Origin: Acidimicrobiaceae bacterium
GTDB lineage: Bacteria; Actinomycetota; Acidimicrobiia; Acidimicrobiales; Microtrichaceae
NCBI GenBank assembly: GCA_003514205.1
Contig: DORQ01000188.1
Coordinates: forward strand, 7,222 to 20,524
Direction: 5' to 3'
Length of the DNA: 13,303 nucleotides
The notes under the pieces were generated by a model. That model was not told where the DNA came from and did no database searches. It saw only the letters and a program-made list of their open reading frames with translations. The position numbers and the translations under genes were made by a program. This document shows positions 1-7,374 of this stretch, piece by piece. The number at the start of each line of letters is the position of its first letter. Positions within the stretch are counted from its first letter, which is position 1.

Positions 1-18
1 ATCAAGAATCGGCCAGCA

Positions 19-816
19 TCAAGATTTTGTAGAGAGTGGCGGTCGCCCGCCGCCAATGCCACCAGCGAAGGCCTGAATGATCGAGCACCACTGCTCCGCA
101 ACCGCGCCAGTGGCGGTGACGGCACAATCCGCAAGGTTGCGGCGCTGTGTTGCCAGCATGACGAAATCCAGCGCGGTGCCGCGAACTTCGTTCACCCCGC
201 CTGGCTCGCCCCACGTCCATTCGGACCCATCAGGCGCCTGCAAGATCACAGCAATCGGCTCGACAGGAGCCGGCAGGCCGTGCAACGAATACGTGAATGG
301 CCGAGCACGGATCCCAAGATCAGCAATGTGGCGCAACCGAGCGCTCACCTCGGGCTCAACACCCAAGGCATCACGTATGTCTTGACCATGAGCCCAGGTT
401 TCCATCAGCCGTGCTGTGAGATGGGAGATGATCCCCATGGGCGGGCCGTACCACGGGATCCTCAGCGACGGCGCGCACCCCTCGGTCGCAGCGATGAAAC
501 TGGAACGAGCTTCTCGCCACCACTGAAGGGTTTCCGGGCCAGTTCGACTGCGAGTCAGCGCGGTGTAGTCCGCGACTGGATCCCCACCGGTTTCGATGAG
601 ACGAACCAAGGTTGCATTGAACGCTTCTGGGTCCAGGATCGCCTGGGTTCCCGCCTCGTCGAACCCGCCGAGATGCCCAAGTTGATCCTGGATGTCCCAG
701 CCAGTCGCCGGCGTCGGCGTGGAAAACTCGTGTTCCTGCAAGTCGGCTACGACGCGATCAAGTGCGCTGTGTTCGGCTGCAAGATCGCTTCGAAGTTGGT
801 TCAACAAGTCGGACAT
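19..816 (-). CDS. TIGR03084 family protein (maleylpyruvate isomerase/DinB-like N-terminal domain)
   Basis: This 265-aa protein matches the actinobacterial TIGR03084 family as I remember it. The N-terminus (about residues 1-160) has the mycothiol-dependent maleylpyruvate isomerase/DinB-type helical-bundle pattern: a TPATGWDIQDQLGHL segment near residues 35-50, then PWYGPPMG and RLMETWAHGQD, whose His and Asp suggest a metal site. The C-terminal half carries the family's RHIADLGIRARPF, SEWTWGEP and VMLATQRRN-like stretches. The biochemical role of the family is not established; a metal- or thiol-dependent reaction is inference from the fold. The ATG overlaps the stop of the upstream membrane-protein gene (TAATG), and GGGGG lies 4 nt ahead, so translational coupling is likely. 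It is the last gene of the presumed metG operon inside the window. Family call good, function unknown. Confidence 0.88.
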   Translation of the reverse strand: MSDLLNQLRSDLAAEHSALDRVVADLQEHEFSTPTPATGWDIQDQLGHLGGFDEAGTQAILDPEAFNATLVRLIETGGDPVADYTALTRSRTGPETLQWWREARSSFIAATEGCAPSLRIPWYGPPMGIISHLTARLMETWAHGQDIRDALGVEPEVSARLRHIADLGIRARPFTYSLHGLPAPVEPIAVILQAPDGSEWTWGEPGGVNEVRGTALDFVMLATQRRNLADCAVTATGAVAEQWCSIIQAFAGGIGGGRPPLSTKS

Positions 817-1838
817 TATGCCCCCGGTTGAGCTGGAGCCGCAGGCTCAGCGGGCGCAGCCGGGGCTGGGGTCGCTGCTGGCTTCGGTGTCGTTGTGGAA
901 GTCTTCTTCTTTGGTTTCGGAGCCGAGGTCGGCGAAGAGAACGTCGGATCGGGCGCGACAGTCGGCGGGGGAAGCGGACTAGAGGTTGGAGAGGGAGCCG
1001 CAGGATCAACAATGGTGGTTGTGGTGGTGGGCTCAGTCTTCAGCCCTTCAACCTTCGCGACCCGTGAGAAGCTCTCTGGCGCAACCCGATACAGAATCTC
1101 GCGTTCAGCGTCATCCATCAGCGATTTCGGCGGGTTCGCTGGGCCTGCATACTGCAACGCCACAACGAGGTCGCCAACCGTGAAATAGGTGACGATCTGT
1201 GTTAATCCGCCCTTCGTTGGGGCCAAGGTGCGGGAGATGTAGTCATTCACCGGCGGGTTTCGGCGAGGGTTGGTGACCTGGAACTGAACACGCTCCCCGT
1301 TCTGTTCCTTGTAGAACTTCCCACACCCAGTGAGCGTACGCGTGACCTCATCAACGTAGGCTTTTGACTGTCGGGGCCGGGAGAAACGAACCACCTCAGA
1401 CAACAGAAGTGCGTGGTTCTGTTGATCCACGAACACTTTCGACAGCCGATCTCCGATTTGGCCATCGGGCGGCTCGGTGGCCACGCAGTACTGCGCCCCA
1501 ACGAGGGTTACGGCGTTGGAGATTGCCTCCTCGCCTTCGACAAAGCTGTCGGGAAGGTCCTCACGTCGAACCAAAGCAAGCTCAGGATTGACGCCTGCTA
1601 GCGCTTGGTGATCGAGGGTCACAGGATCTGGACCGCCAAGGTCAAGCTTCTTCAGCGGATACGAGACTGCATACCCGCCAGCCACTCCCGAGCCAATAAC
1701 GAGCGCCGCCAGCAGCACAGTCCGGACCATACCCAAGGTTGCACGTTTTGCCCAATAACTCGGACCGGCCGCGACCCAACGGCCGCTCGATGCAGTGGGT
1801 GAGTTTTCGTGGAGCGCGTCGGCTGCGGGGGAAGCCAT
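816..1838 (-). CDS. single-pass membrane protein with extracytoplasmic sensor-like domain and Pro/Thr-rich tail
   Basis: I do not recognise this 340-aa protein by name. A cytoplasmic N-terminus of about 36 residues is followed by one hydrophobic segment (about 37-60), an extracytoplasmic domain (about 70-265) with only two cysteines (C118, C172), and a tail (about 268-340) rich in Pro, Thr and Ala with a Lys cluster near 308-312. The tail looks like a wall-spanning spacer. The domain outline, with LPDSF early, paired Cys, an EVVRFSR strand and a helix ending in LTGCG, recalls the PknH C-terminal sensor-like family; that is inference. An in-frame TTG at 1847 would add three residues; I prefer the ATG at 1838, with AGG and AGAGG just upstream. 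It starts about 24 bp after the metG stop and shares its last base with the next gene, so co-expression is likely. Confidence 0.75.
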   Translation of the reverse strand: MASPAADALHENSPTASSGRWVAAGPSYWAKRATLGMVRTVLLAALVIGSGVAGGYAVSYPLKKLDLGGPDPVTLDHQALAGVNPELALVRREDLPDSFVEGEEAISNAVTLVGAQYCVATEPPDGQIGDRLSKVFVDQQNHALLLSEVVRFSRPRQSKAYVDEVTRTLTGCGKFYKEQNGERVQFQVTNPRRNPPVNDYISRTLAPTKGGLTQIVTYFTVGDLVVALQYAGPANPPKSLMDDAEREILYRVAPESFSRVAKVEGLKTEPTTTTTIVDPAAPSPTSSPLPPPTVAPDPTFSSPTSAPKPKKKTSTTTPKPAATPAPAAPAEPAAPAQPGA

Positions 1839-1862
1839 ACCTCTCAACCTAGCTGAGCAAGG

Positions 1863-3572
1863 TCACGACTCGGCGCCACCGAACCTCAGAACCCAGTCCG
1901 CCACCTGCTCCTCTGTCACTCTCGCGAACAGAAGGCCGCCCATGTCGAACGGAGTTCCCGCCTGAATTTCGAGAATTGAATCTGCCAACTCCGAACCCAC
2001 GCCGCTCAAGACCTCAGCCCCATCCAGCGAATTCACCAAGCGTTGCGCCGCTGCTGGAATGAACGGCGTACTGAGGTGACCACAGAGTCGAACCATACCC
2101 AGGGCGACACGCATGGTCATCGCTGCCATGACTGGGTCCGTCTTGATCGCACGCCACGGCTCCCGCTCCTCGAGATAGACATTGCCCTCAGCCCATATGG
2201 CCCGCAGGGTCGCTGCGGACTTCCGAAACTCCAGTGCGTTGAAGTGGGCATCGTATTCCTCAATCAATCCCCGCACGCGTTTAACGAGGGATCGTTCCAC
2301 GTCACCGGGCTCCCCAGCCGAAGGCGCCACACCATCGAAGTGGCGGTCGATCTGAGCGACACATCGGTTCGCGAAGTTGCCAAGGGTTCCGACCAAGTCC
2401 TTATTGACGCTGTCAGCGAAGAGTTCCCACCGAAAACTCGTGTCCGAGGTCTCAGGGGCGTTCGACAACAGATACCAGCGCCACGTATCGGCAGGCAACA
2501 ACTCCAAGGCATCACCCATGAACACGCCGCGATGTTGCGATGTCGAGAACTTGTCGCCGTAATAATTGAGCCAGTTGAATCCCTTGAGCTGATCGACCAA
2601 CTTCCACGGTTCGCCGGACCCCATGATGGTTGCTGGGAAACTCAGGGTATGGAACGGAATGTTGTCCTTCGCCATGAACTGGGTATAGATGACATCCTCA
2701 GCACCCTGATCTGTTCGCCACCAGGACTCGAAGGATCGTGTCTCACCCTCGGGAGCAAGCTGCGCCCACTCAACCGTTGCTGACAGATAGCCAATGGGAG
2801 CATCAAACCATACGTAGAACACCTTGGACTCGAAACCCTCAAAGGGAACAGGGATTCCCCACTTCAGATCACGGGTGATGCCGCGATCTTGAAGCCCTTC
2901 GTCAAGCCACTTTCTGGCAATCGAAGTTGCAACGGTGGGCCACTGGGAGCCTTTGTCATCGATCCAGGCGCGAAGCCGATCCGCGAGTTTCGACTGTAGG
3001 AGAAACATGTGGGCGCTATCGCGCAGCTCAAGATCAGTCGATCCTGAGATCGCTGAGCGAGGGTGAATCAGCTCAGCCGGGTCCAGCGTCTTGGTGCAGT
3101 TCTCGCACTGATCACCTCGAGCGTTCTCATAGCCGCAGTTCGGGCAGGTGCCCTCGACATAGCGGTCTGGCAGGAAACGCCCATCGGCTAGGGAATACAC
3201 CTGCTTGGTGACTCTCGACTCCAGGAATCCGTTCGCCAGAAGCTGTTCCGCAAAATGCTGTGTGAGCTGATGATTCGCCAAGTGAGAGGTGCGCCCGAAA
3301 TGATCGAACGACAACTCGAAGCCTTCACACAGGCGCGCCTGGATCTCGTGATTCCGTGTGCAGAACTCCTCCACCTCGCAACCCGCCGCAGCAGCAGCGA
3401 GCTCAGCGGGAGTGCCGTGCTCATCAGTGGCACAGATGAAGAGAACCTCCTCCCCACTCAGTCGAAGGAACCTCGCGTAGGCATCGGCAGGCAGCATCGA
3501 ACCAACGAGGTTGCCGAGATGTTTCACCCCGTTGATGTATGGCAGAGCTGACGTGATGAGATGGCGAGCCAT
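1863..3572 (-). CDS. metG: methionyl-tRNA synthetase
   Basis: Methionyl-tRNA synthetase is the cytoplasmic class I enzyme that charges initiator and elongator tRNA with methionine using ATP. The 569-aa length matches Streptomyces-type MetG. Visible are ALPYINGVKHLGN (HIGH signature, about 9-21), CATDEHGTP (48-55), a zinc knuckle with C143, C146, C156 and C159, FYVWFDAPIGY (252-262), and the KMSKS-equivalent KFSTS (341-345) followed by QHRGVF. The helical anticodon-binding domain fills about 390-550. There is no C-terminal EMAP-type tRNA-binding extension, as expected for this type. The ATG at 3572 is fixed because the upstream frame meets TAG at 3602-3600 with no other start codon between. 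It leads the block with the membrane protein and TIGR03084 gene and is preceded by a 15-bp repeat array. Confidence 0.98.
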   Translation of the reverse strand: MARHLITSALPYINGVKHLGNLVGSMLPADAYARFLRLSGEEVLFICATDEHGTPAELAAAAAGCEVEEFCTRNHEIQARLCEGFELSFDHFGRTSHLANHQLTQHFAEQLLANGFLESRVTKQVYSLADGRFLPDRYVEGTCPNCGYENARGDQCENCTKTLDPAELIHPRSAISGSTDLELRDSAHMFLLQSKLADRLRAWIDDKGSQWPTVATSIARKWLDEGLQDRGITRDLKWGIPVPFEGFESKVFYVWFDAPIGYLSATVEWAQLAPEGETRSFESWWRTDQGAEDVIYTQFMAKDNIPFHTLSFPATIMGSGEPWKLVDQLKGFNWLNYYGDKFSTSQHRGVFMGDALELLPADTWRWYLLSNAPETSDTSFRWELFADSVNKDLVGTLGNFANRCVAQIDRHFDGVAPSAGEPGDVERSLVKRVRGLIEEYDAHFNALEFRKSAATLRAIWAEGNVYLEEREPWRAIKTDPVMAAMTMRVALGMVRLCGHLSTPFIPAAAQRLVNSLDGAEVLSGVGSELADSILEIQAGTPFDMGGLLFARVTEEQVADWVLRFGGAES

Positions 3573-3588
3573 GATGTTCCCAGTTTGA

Positions 3589-3648
3589 GTGTTCGCGGGC
3601 TAAGTGTTCGCGGGCTAAGTGTTCGCGGGGTGACAGTTCGCGGGTGAG
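3589..3648. repeat. 15-bp tandem repeat array in the metG upstream region
   Basis: Two exact copies of GTGTTCGCGGGCTAA (3589-3603, 3604-3618) are followed by a 13/15 copy (3619-3633) and a more degenerate copy (3634-3648). A fifth, weaker unit may extend to about 3574, almost to the metG start codon. Spacing is strictly 15 bp with no spacers, so this is a tandem array and not CRISPR. Each intact unit places a TAG in the metG reading frame, so it cannot be an N-terminal extension of MetG. Confidence 0.9.
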
Positions 3649-3659
3649 TGTCCTCACTG

Positions 3660-3691
3660 ATCGTACCCGCCGAGTCCGACCTCATTGTCAG
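3660..3691 (-). promoter_or_regulatory. weak candidate promoter for metG
   Basis: On the minus strand CTGACA (3691-3686, one mismatch to TTGACA) and TACGAT (3665-3660, fits TAnnnT) are separated by 20 nt, longer than the usual 16-18. If used, transcription would begin near 3652 and the whole repeat array would be in the 5' untranslated leader. Supported only by motif resemblance. Confidence 0.25.
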
Positions 3692-3732
3692 TCCCTCCGC
3701 CTACGCTCTCTCAGGTGGCCGAATCCCCCAGC

Positions 3733-4335
3733 ATGCTCTATCCCCCAGATCGGCTCTATGGTCTCGACATCGAGACCGATACTCGCATCAACGGGCTCGA
3801 TGCGTCAGTGGCAGCCATCGTCGCTGTAGCCCTCGCCACCTCCGAACTTTGCGAGGTGTTTCGCGGGCCTGAGGCTTCCTTGCTCACCGAGTTGAACGAG
3901 TCCCTTCGCCACCTGCCTCCTGGAGTGCTCGTCACGTGGAACGGGTCCAGCTTCGATCTGCCCTTCATTGAGCGGCGGGCAGCTATCTGCAACGTGCCGT
4001 TGGATCTCCACTGTGTGGACCATGCGTTACCTCGGCCACCGTCCAATCCTGAGTTGCCTCGTCGCCATGTGCGTGCCCGATGGGGCCATCACCGCCACCT
4101 CGATGGCTTGCGGCTCTACCGAAGCGATGTAGGCAGAGCGCTTCCAGTCTCCTGCGGGTTGAAACCGATGAGCCGGCTCGTCGGTATGCAGCCACTGCAA
4201 TTGGATGCGGAGCGCCTCCATGAATACACCTCCGCGGAGATTGATGCGTATGTGGCGAGTGACGCCTCGATGACACGAGCGCTTGTCGTCAACCGATGGC
4301 CAGCGTGCGCTGGGTTCATCGACCGCCTTCCCTGA
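3733..4335 (+). CDS. DEDDy-type 3'-5' exonuclease (DnaQ/RNase H-like fold)
   Basis: This is a 200-aa putative nuclease. Using the ATG at 3733, ExoI is LDIETD (D12, E14), ExoII is TWNGSSFDLPF (D75) and ExoIII is YVASD (Y173, D177), the YxxxD form that defines DEDDy exonucleases acting 3' to 5' on DNA or RNA with two metal ions. The segment from HLDGLRLYR through CGLKPMSRLVG resembles the domain core found in stand-alone actinobacterial proteins of this kind. The substrate is unknown, and no polymerase or helicase domain is fused. The start is uncertain: an in-frame GTG at 3715 and TTG at 3685 also exist and none has a clear ribosome binding site. The ATG places the first catalytic Asp at residue 12, typical of a compact exonuclease. 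It lies upstream of the 312-aa gene with a 107-bp gap, so membership of the transporter operon is uncertain. Confidence 0.82.
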   Translation: MLYPPDRLYGLDIETDTRINGLDASVAAIVAVALATSELCEVFRGPEASLLTELNESLRHLPPGVLVTWNGSSFDLPFIERRAAICNVPLDLHCVDHALPRPPSNPELPRRHVRARWGHHRHLDGLRLYRSDVGRALPVSCGLKPMSRLVGMQPLQLDAERLHEYTSAEIDAYVASDASMTRALVVNRWPACAGFIDRLP

Positions 4336-4347
4336 AACCCAGCTGAG

Positions 4348-4370
4348 GAGGCGCTCTGCTTTGACGCCTC
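4348..4370 (+). terminator. possible weak hairpin after the exonuclease gene
   Basis: GAGGCG (4348-4353) can pair with CGCCTC (4365-4370) across an 11-nt loop, 12 bp after the exonuclease stop. No U-tract follows (GCTAGTTCGG), so at best it is a weak or factor-dependent terminator or an mRNA processing element between this gene and the next. Confidence 0.3.
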
Positions 4371-4431
4371 GCTAGTTCGGCCAACCTCTCGGGTCGCAGC
4401 CTCCCCATGGCCGCTCAGTAGACGACGCTCC

Positions 4432-4436
4432 AAGGA
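4432..4436 (+). promoter_or_regulatory. ribosome binding site fixing the 312-aa gene start
   Basis: AAGGA lies 6 nt ahead of the ATG at 4443 and supports that start for a gene with no recognisable family to align against. Confidence 0.75.
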
Positions 4437-4442
4437 AACTCC

Positions 4443-5381
4443 ATGCAGACCCGGCACTACCGCAAACGGCCCCCGTGCGCGCCAGCGAACCCGCTCCAAT
4501 CCCGAATCGCCCAAGACTTCTCGCTGCAGAGGCTTGCCTACCTCCTCCTCGAGGAGCATGTGCGTGGGCTACAAGACTACGAGACTGGCTCGACGATCGG
4601 AGCCAGCGTCGGCACGCCAACATCGAGTGTCGATTCAACAGTTCTGGTTTCGATTGATGAGTTCAGCCTTCTCGGGCCTGGTCTACACCCACATCTGGTC
4701 ACCGGAGCGCTGAGCGGAACCCGCTGCGTGATGGCGAACCCCGAAGAACTCATTGGACAACATGGCACACCCGAGACCTTCCTCGCGGTGCTGCTCACGG
4801 CTAAGGAGGCCGTCATTGCTACGAGAAGCGGAAGGCTCGCCTCAGCACGACTTCACCCCGATGCCTGTGGAAGCGATATCTCAGCCGGGAGCCCTGGACT
4901 GCTCAGCGACGTCCTCCTGCGGTACCTCGGCTGTGCCACACCGCCAGAAAGCACCGATCCAGCCACCTTGGGCATGCAACAGTGGCTCACCCTCGCCGTA
5001 TCCATGGCAGCTGAACCACCACCCCTGCCCAGCAGCGTTGTGCCAACGGAAGCACAACGCTGGGAAGCACTTGCAGCACTGCACCCCTCCTTCGACGGCG
5101 ACACTGATCCCAACGTTCTCGGCTCACAAGCGCTTGCCGATACGGCCGAGTGGACTTGGGAGGAATTGCGCGCCGCAACTGCTCGGGGAGACGCAGTGAT
5201 CGCCGAGGCAAGCGAACGCGAGGCAACCTGGATGGATTCCGGATCGTTTGCCCGGTGGTTACTTGCTAGCTACCAGAGCGTCACCTCCCTCGTGGAGGAT
5301 CTTCGCTACTTCGTCGACGAGTATTGCCACCAGCAGGTGGTTGCCACGCTGAGGGCCAGCGGATGGCTAGGGTTCGAGTGA
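4443..5381 (+). CDS. 312-aa protein of unknown function upstream of the ABC transporter
   Basis: I do not recognise this protein. It has a basic N-terminus (TRHYRKRPP), no signal peptide and no clear membrane segment, so it is probably cytoplasmic. About residues 20-50 look helical (SRIAQDFSLQRLAYLLLEEH), the centre is Ala/Leu-rich with a Pro-rich linker near 190-205 (EPPPLPSS), and the C-terminal 80 residues are acidic and helical with several Trp (AEWTWEELRAA, ATWMDSG, FARWLLASY). I see no catalytic motif, nucleotide-binding loop or Cys cluster. A good AAGGA sets the start. Its stop is 17 bp before the ABC ATPase start, so it is very probably on the transporter transcript. A regulatory or accessory role in uptake is possible but only inferred from position. 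Confidence 0.72.
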   Translation: MQTRHYRKRPPCAPANPLQSRIAQDFSLQRLAYLLLEEHVRGLQDYETGSTIGASVGTPTSSVDSTVLVSIDEFSLLGPGLHPHLVTGALSGTRCVMANPEELIGQHGTPETFLAVLLTAKEAVIATRSGRLASARLHPDACGSDISAGSPGLLSDVLLRYLGCATPPESTDPATLGMQQWLTLAVSMAAEPPPLPSSVVPTEAQRWEALAALHPSFDGDTDPNVLGSQALADTAEWTWEELRAATARGDAVIAEASEREATWMDSGSFARWLLASYQSVTSLVEDLRYFVDEYCHQQVVATLRASGWLGFE

Positions 5382-5386
5382 ACACC

Positions 5387-5393
5387 GAAAGGA
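5387..5393 (+). promoter_or_regulatory. ribosome binding site fixing the ABC ATPase start
   Basis: GAAAGGA sits 5 nt before the ATG at 5399. This selects that ATG over an upstream in-frame ATG at 5324, which would add 25 residues unlike the family and overlap the preceding gene. Confidence 0.85.
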
Positions 5394-5398
5394 CCATC

Positions 5399-6481
5399 AT
5401 GAGCAGCGTGAGTTTTGAGAACGTCAGCAAGCGGTTTGGCGACACCACCGCTGTCGATGGACTCAACCTCAAAATCGAAAACGGCGAGTTCATGGTGCTG
5501 CTCGGCCCGTCGGGCTGCGGCAAAACCACCGCCCTACGAATGATTGCGGGGCTTGAATCCGTGAGTGACGGCACACTTCGGATTGGCGACCAGATCGTCA
5601 ACGATGTCCCCGCTTCAGACCGCGACATTGCAATGGTCTTCCAGAGCTACGCGCTCTATCCACACATGACGGTCCGCAAGAACATCGAGTCACCACTGGT
5701 TGCTCGCAGATCCACCCGCCTTCCACCTCCAGAACGAGACCAACGCGTGGCAGAGGCCGCCGGGATTCTCGGACTCACTGAATATCTCGACCGCAAGCCC
5801 GGAGCGTTGTCAGGAGGACAACGCCAGCGCGTGGCACTCGCTCGGGCCATTGTTCGCCGTCCAGAGGTCTTCCTGATGGATGAACCGCTCAGTAACCTCG
5901 ATGCCAAGCTACGAACCCAAACTCGCGCCGAGCTTGTCCAGCTGCATGAAACCCTCGGCTCCACTTTTGTATATGTCACTCACGATCAGGTTGAGGCAAT
6001 GACGATGGCAACACGCGTGGCAGTGATCGCCAATGGGGCACTCCAACAGAGCGGAACACCCGAGGAGGTCTACGACAAGCCAGCGAATCTCTTTGTTGCA
6101 ACCTTCATGGGCAGCCCTCCAATGAACGTGCTACACGGCCAAATCGCGACCGGCACCTCAGGACTCGAGGCCCAATGCTCCGTTGGAACGATTCCCCTGA
6201 ACTCTGCCGCGAGCGCCCTCGGTGCGGGGGCACAGGTCACGATCGGGTTGCGCCCCGAGGATCTCATCATTGATCCAGATGGCCACCTCCAGATGGAAGT
6301 CTCCCTCGTCGAACATCTGGGCCATGAACGACACCTCCATTGCTCCGCTGGCACCACCAACGTGGTGCTACGCCAATCTTCCTCGGAACCGAGCGCTGCA
6401 GTGGGAGACAGGGTCTCGGTTCGAGCGGATTCGAACCGGATACACCTCTTTGATCCCGACACTGGGAACCGAATCCAATGA
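5399..6481 (+). CDS. ugpC: carbohydrate-type ABC importer ATP-binding protein (UgpC/MsmX/MalK family)
   Basis: This is the cytoplasmic ATPase subunit that powers a type I ABC importer; 360 aa is normal for the UgpC/MalK/MsmX group. In order: Walker A GPSGCGKT (36-43), Q-loop FQSYALYPHMTV (Q82), signature LSGGQRQRVALARA (137-150), Walker B VFLMDE (157-162), D-loop SNLDAKL (165-171) and switch His in VYVTHDQ (H195). A C-terminal TOBE/MalK-like regulatory domain follows (about 240-350, with GLRPEDL). Such ATPases can serve several sugar importers, so the gene does not define the substrate. It is first of four tightly packed transporter genes, and its TGA overlaps the ATG of the first permease (ATGA). 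The symbol follows the family name; glycerol-3-phosphate as substrate is not shown. Confidence 0.95.
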   Translation: MSSVSFENVSKRFGDTTAVDGLNLKIENGEFMVLLGPSGCGKTTALRMIAGLESVSDGTLRIGDQIVNDVPASDRDIAMVFQSYALYPHMTVRKNIESPLVARRSTRLPPPERDQRVAEAAGILGLTEYLDRKPGALSGGQRQRVALARAIVRRPEVFLMDEPLSNLDAKLRTQTRAELVQLHETLGSTFVYVTHDQVEAMTMATRVAVIANGALQQSGTPEEVYDKPANLFVATFMGSPPMNVLHGQIATGTSGLEAQCSVGTIPLNSAASALGAGAQVTIGLRPEDLIIDPDGHLQMEVSLVEHLGHERHLHCSAGTTNVVLRQSSSEPSAAVGDRVSVRADSNRIHLFDPDTGNRIQ

Positions 6482-7374
6482 CCACGACAAAGAACCGCCG
6501 AGACACCGTAGCGAGCTCACGCAAGCGTTGGAACGAGAGCGGCTTGGCACTGCTCTTCTTGGGCCCCACGATGGCCGTCTTTGCGCTGTTTAGCTACTAC
6601 CCGCTGTACCGACTCGTGTACTTCAGCTTGTATCGACCCAATCGGAACTCGTTCATCGAGGGCGCCGATGAGTGGATTGGGTTCTCCAACATCTGGGACA
6701 ACCTCGCAAGCGAGACCTTCACCGCTGCGTTGTGGGTGTCTGCCAAGTTCACCCTGATGACAGTCCCACTGGGCCTCACAGCGGGAATTTGCCTGGCTGT
6801 GGCGGCCGACCGCCACCTACGGGGTATCAAGATCTTCCAAACGATCTTCTCCTCCACTGTTGCCACCTCCGTCGCGGTTGCCTCGGTGGTGTTCACCACA
6901 CTCCTTCAGCCAGAGAACGGGTTGTGGCGCGATGTGGACTGGCTCAGCCTGAACAAGTCCGCATCGGCGATCCGCGCAATTTCGGTGGTGGCCGTGTGGC
7001 AAAACGCTGGGCTCACCTTCGTGATCGTCCTCGCCGCTTTGCAAGCAGTACCCCAGGAGATCAAAGAAGCAGCACGACTCGACGGCTACGGGACCGTCCG
7101 AAATTTCTTCTCCGTTACCGTTCCGATGATTTCGCCTGCCTTGATGTTTCTCGCTGTGGTTCTCGTCGTCAACGCACTGCAGGCCTATGCGCAATTCGAG
7201 ATTCTCCAGCCCGTGAAAACAGCCCAGCCACTTCTCTACAAGATTGCTGATCCTGATGGCGCCTCGACCATCAGCACGCGCGCAGTGTTCAGTCTCGGCC
7301 TCTTTGGCGTGACGATCCTCGTTTCGCTCTTACAGTTCAATTTGCTCGAGAAAAGGGTCCACTATGGGAACTGA
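6478..7374 (+). CDS. ABC transporter permease, MalF/UgpA type
   Basis: This 298-aa inner-membrane subunit is the first of two permeases forming the transport channel. After a short basic cytoplasmic N-terminus (KNRRDTVASSRKRW), hydrophobic segments are visible near 21-42, 84-110, 122-143, 166-190, 217-238 and 270-290, giving six helices as is usual for compact MalF/UgpA homologues. The EAA loop that contacts the ATPase is seen at about 194-220 (EIKEAARLDGYG, E197 to G203), followed by TVPMISPAL. The start codon overlaps the ATPase stop by 4 bp with GGGAA about 9 nt upstream, indicating coupled translation. The 3' end overlaps the next permease by 11 bp. Substrate unknown; role confident. Confidence 0.95.
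   Translation: MTTTKNRRDTVASSRKRWNESGLALLFLGPTMAVFALFSYYPLYRLVYFSLYRPNRNSFIEGADEWIGFSNIWDNLASETFTAALWVSAKFTLMTVPLGLTAGICLAVAADRHLRGIKIFQTIFSSTVATSVAVASVVFTTLLQPENGLWRDVDWLSLNKSASAIRAISVVAVWQNAGLTFVIVLAALQAVPQEIKEAARLDGYGTVRNFFSVTVPMISPALMFLAVVLVVNALQAYAQFEILQPVKTAQPLLYKIADPDGASTISTRAVFSLGLFGVTILVSLLQFNLLEKRVHYGN

Larger units (their letters stand above)
3573..3732. promoter_or_regulatory. divergent intergenic region upstream of metG and the exonuclease gene
   Basis: This 160-bp gap separates two divergently transcribed genes, so promoters for both should lie here or just inside. It holds the 15-bp repeat array on the metG side, a small overlapping palindrome (GTGAG 3644-3648 / CTCAC 3653-3657), and one weak promoter candidate facing metG. 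I see no T-box specifier/antiterminator architecture and no convincing promoter facing the exonuclease gene. Confidence 0.45.

Noticed and set aside
280..831. 183-codon plus-strand frame opposite the TIGR03084 gene
   Set aside because: The opposite strand encodes a recognisable conserved family over the same bases; the antisense product looks like random composition.
1012..1030. GGTGGT-like simple repeat
   Set aside because: It is explained by the run of Thr codons at the start of the membrane protein's Pro/Thr-rich tail.
2538..2552. Apparent degenerate KMSKS motif (KFSTS) in metG suggesting an inactive synthetase
   Set aside because: KFSTS followed by a short basic stretch and RGVF is the normal form in Streptomyces-type MetG; all other motifs and zinc cysteines are intact.
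2043..2783. 246-codon open frame on the plus strand inside metG
   Set aside because: It is fully antisense to conserved metG sequence, and its translation shows no recognisable motif; it is a by-product of metG codon usage.
3589..3648. Possible CRISPR array
   Set aside because: Units are 15 bp, directly abutting and without spacers, and no cas-like gene is nearby.
3424..3657. Minus-strand reading frame containing REHLA pentapeptide repeats overlapping the metG start
   Set aside because: The peptide repeat simply follows from the 15-bp DNA repeat; the frame starts with GTG, has no ribosome binding site I can see and runs out of frame into the well-supported metG.
3685..3732. Longer exonuclease start at TTG 3685
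   Set aside because: The added 16 residues precede the fold, no ribosome binding site supports the TTG, and the ATG at 3733 gives a compact domain; kept only as an alternative with GTG 3715.
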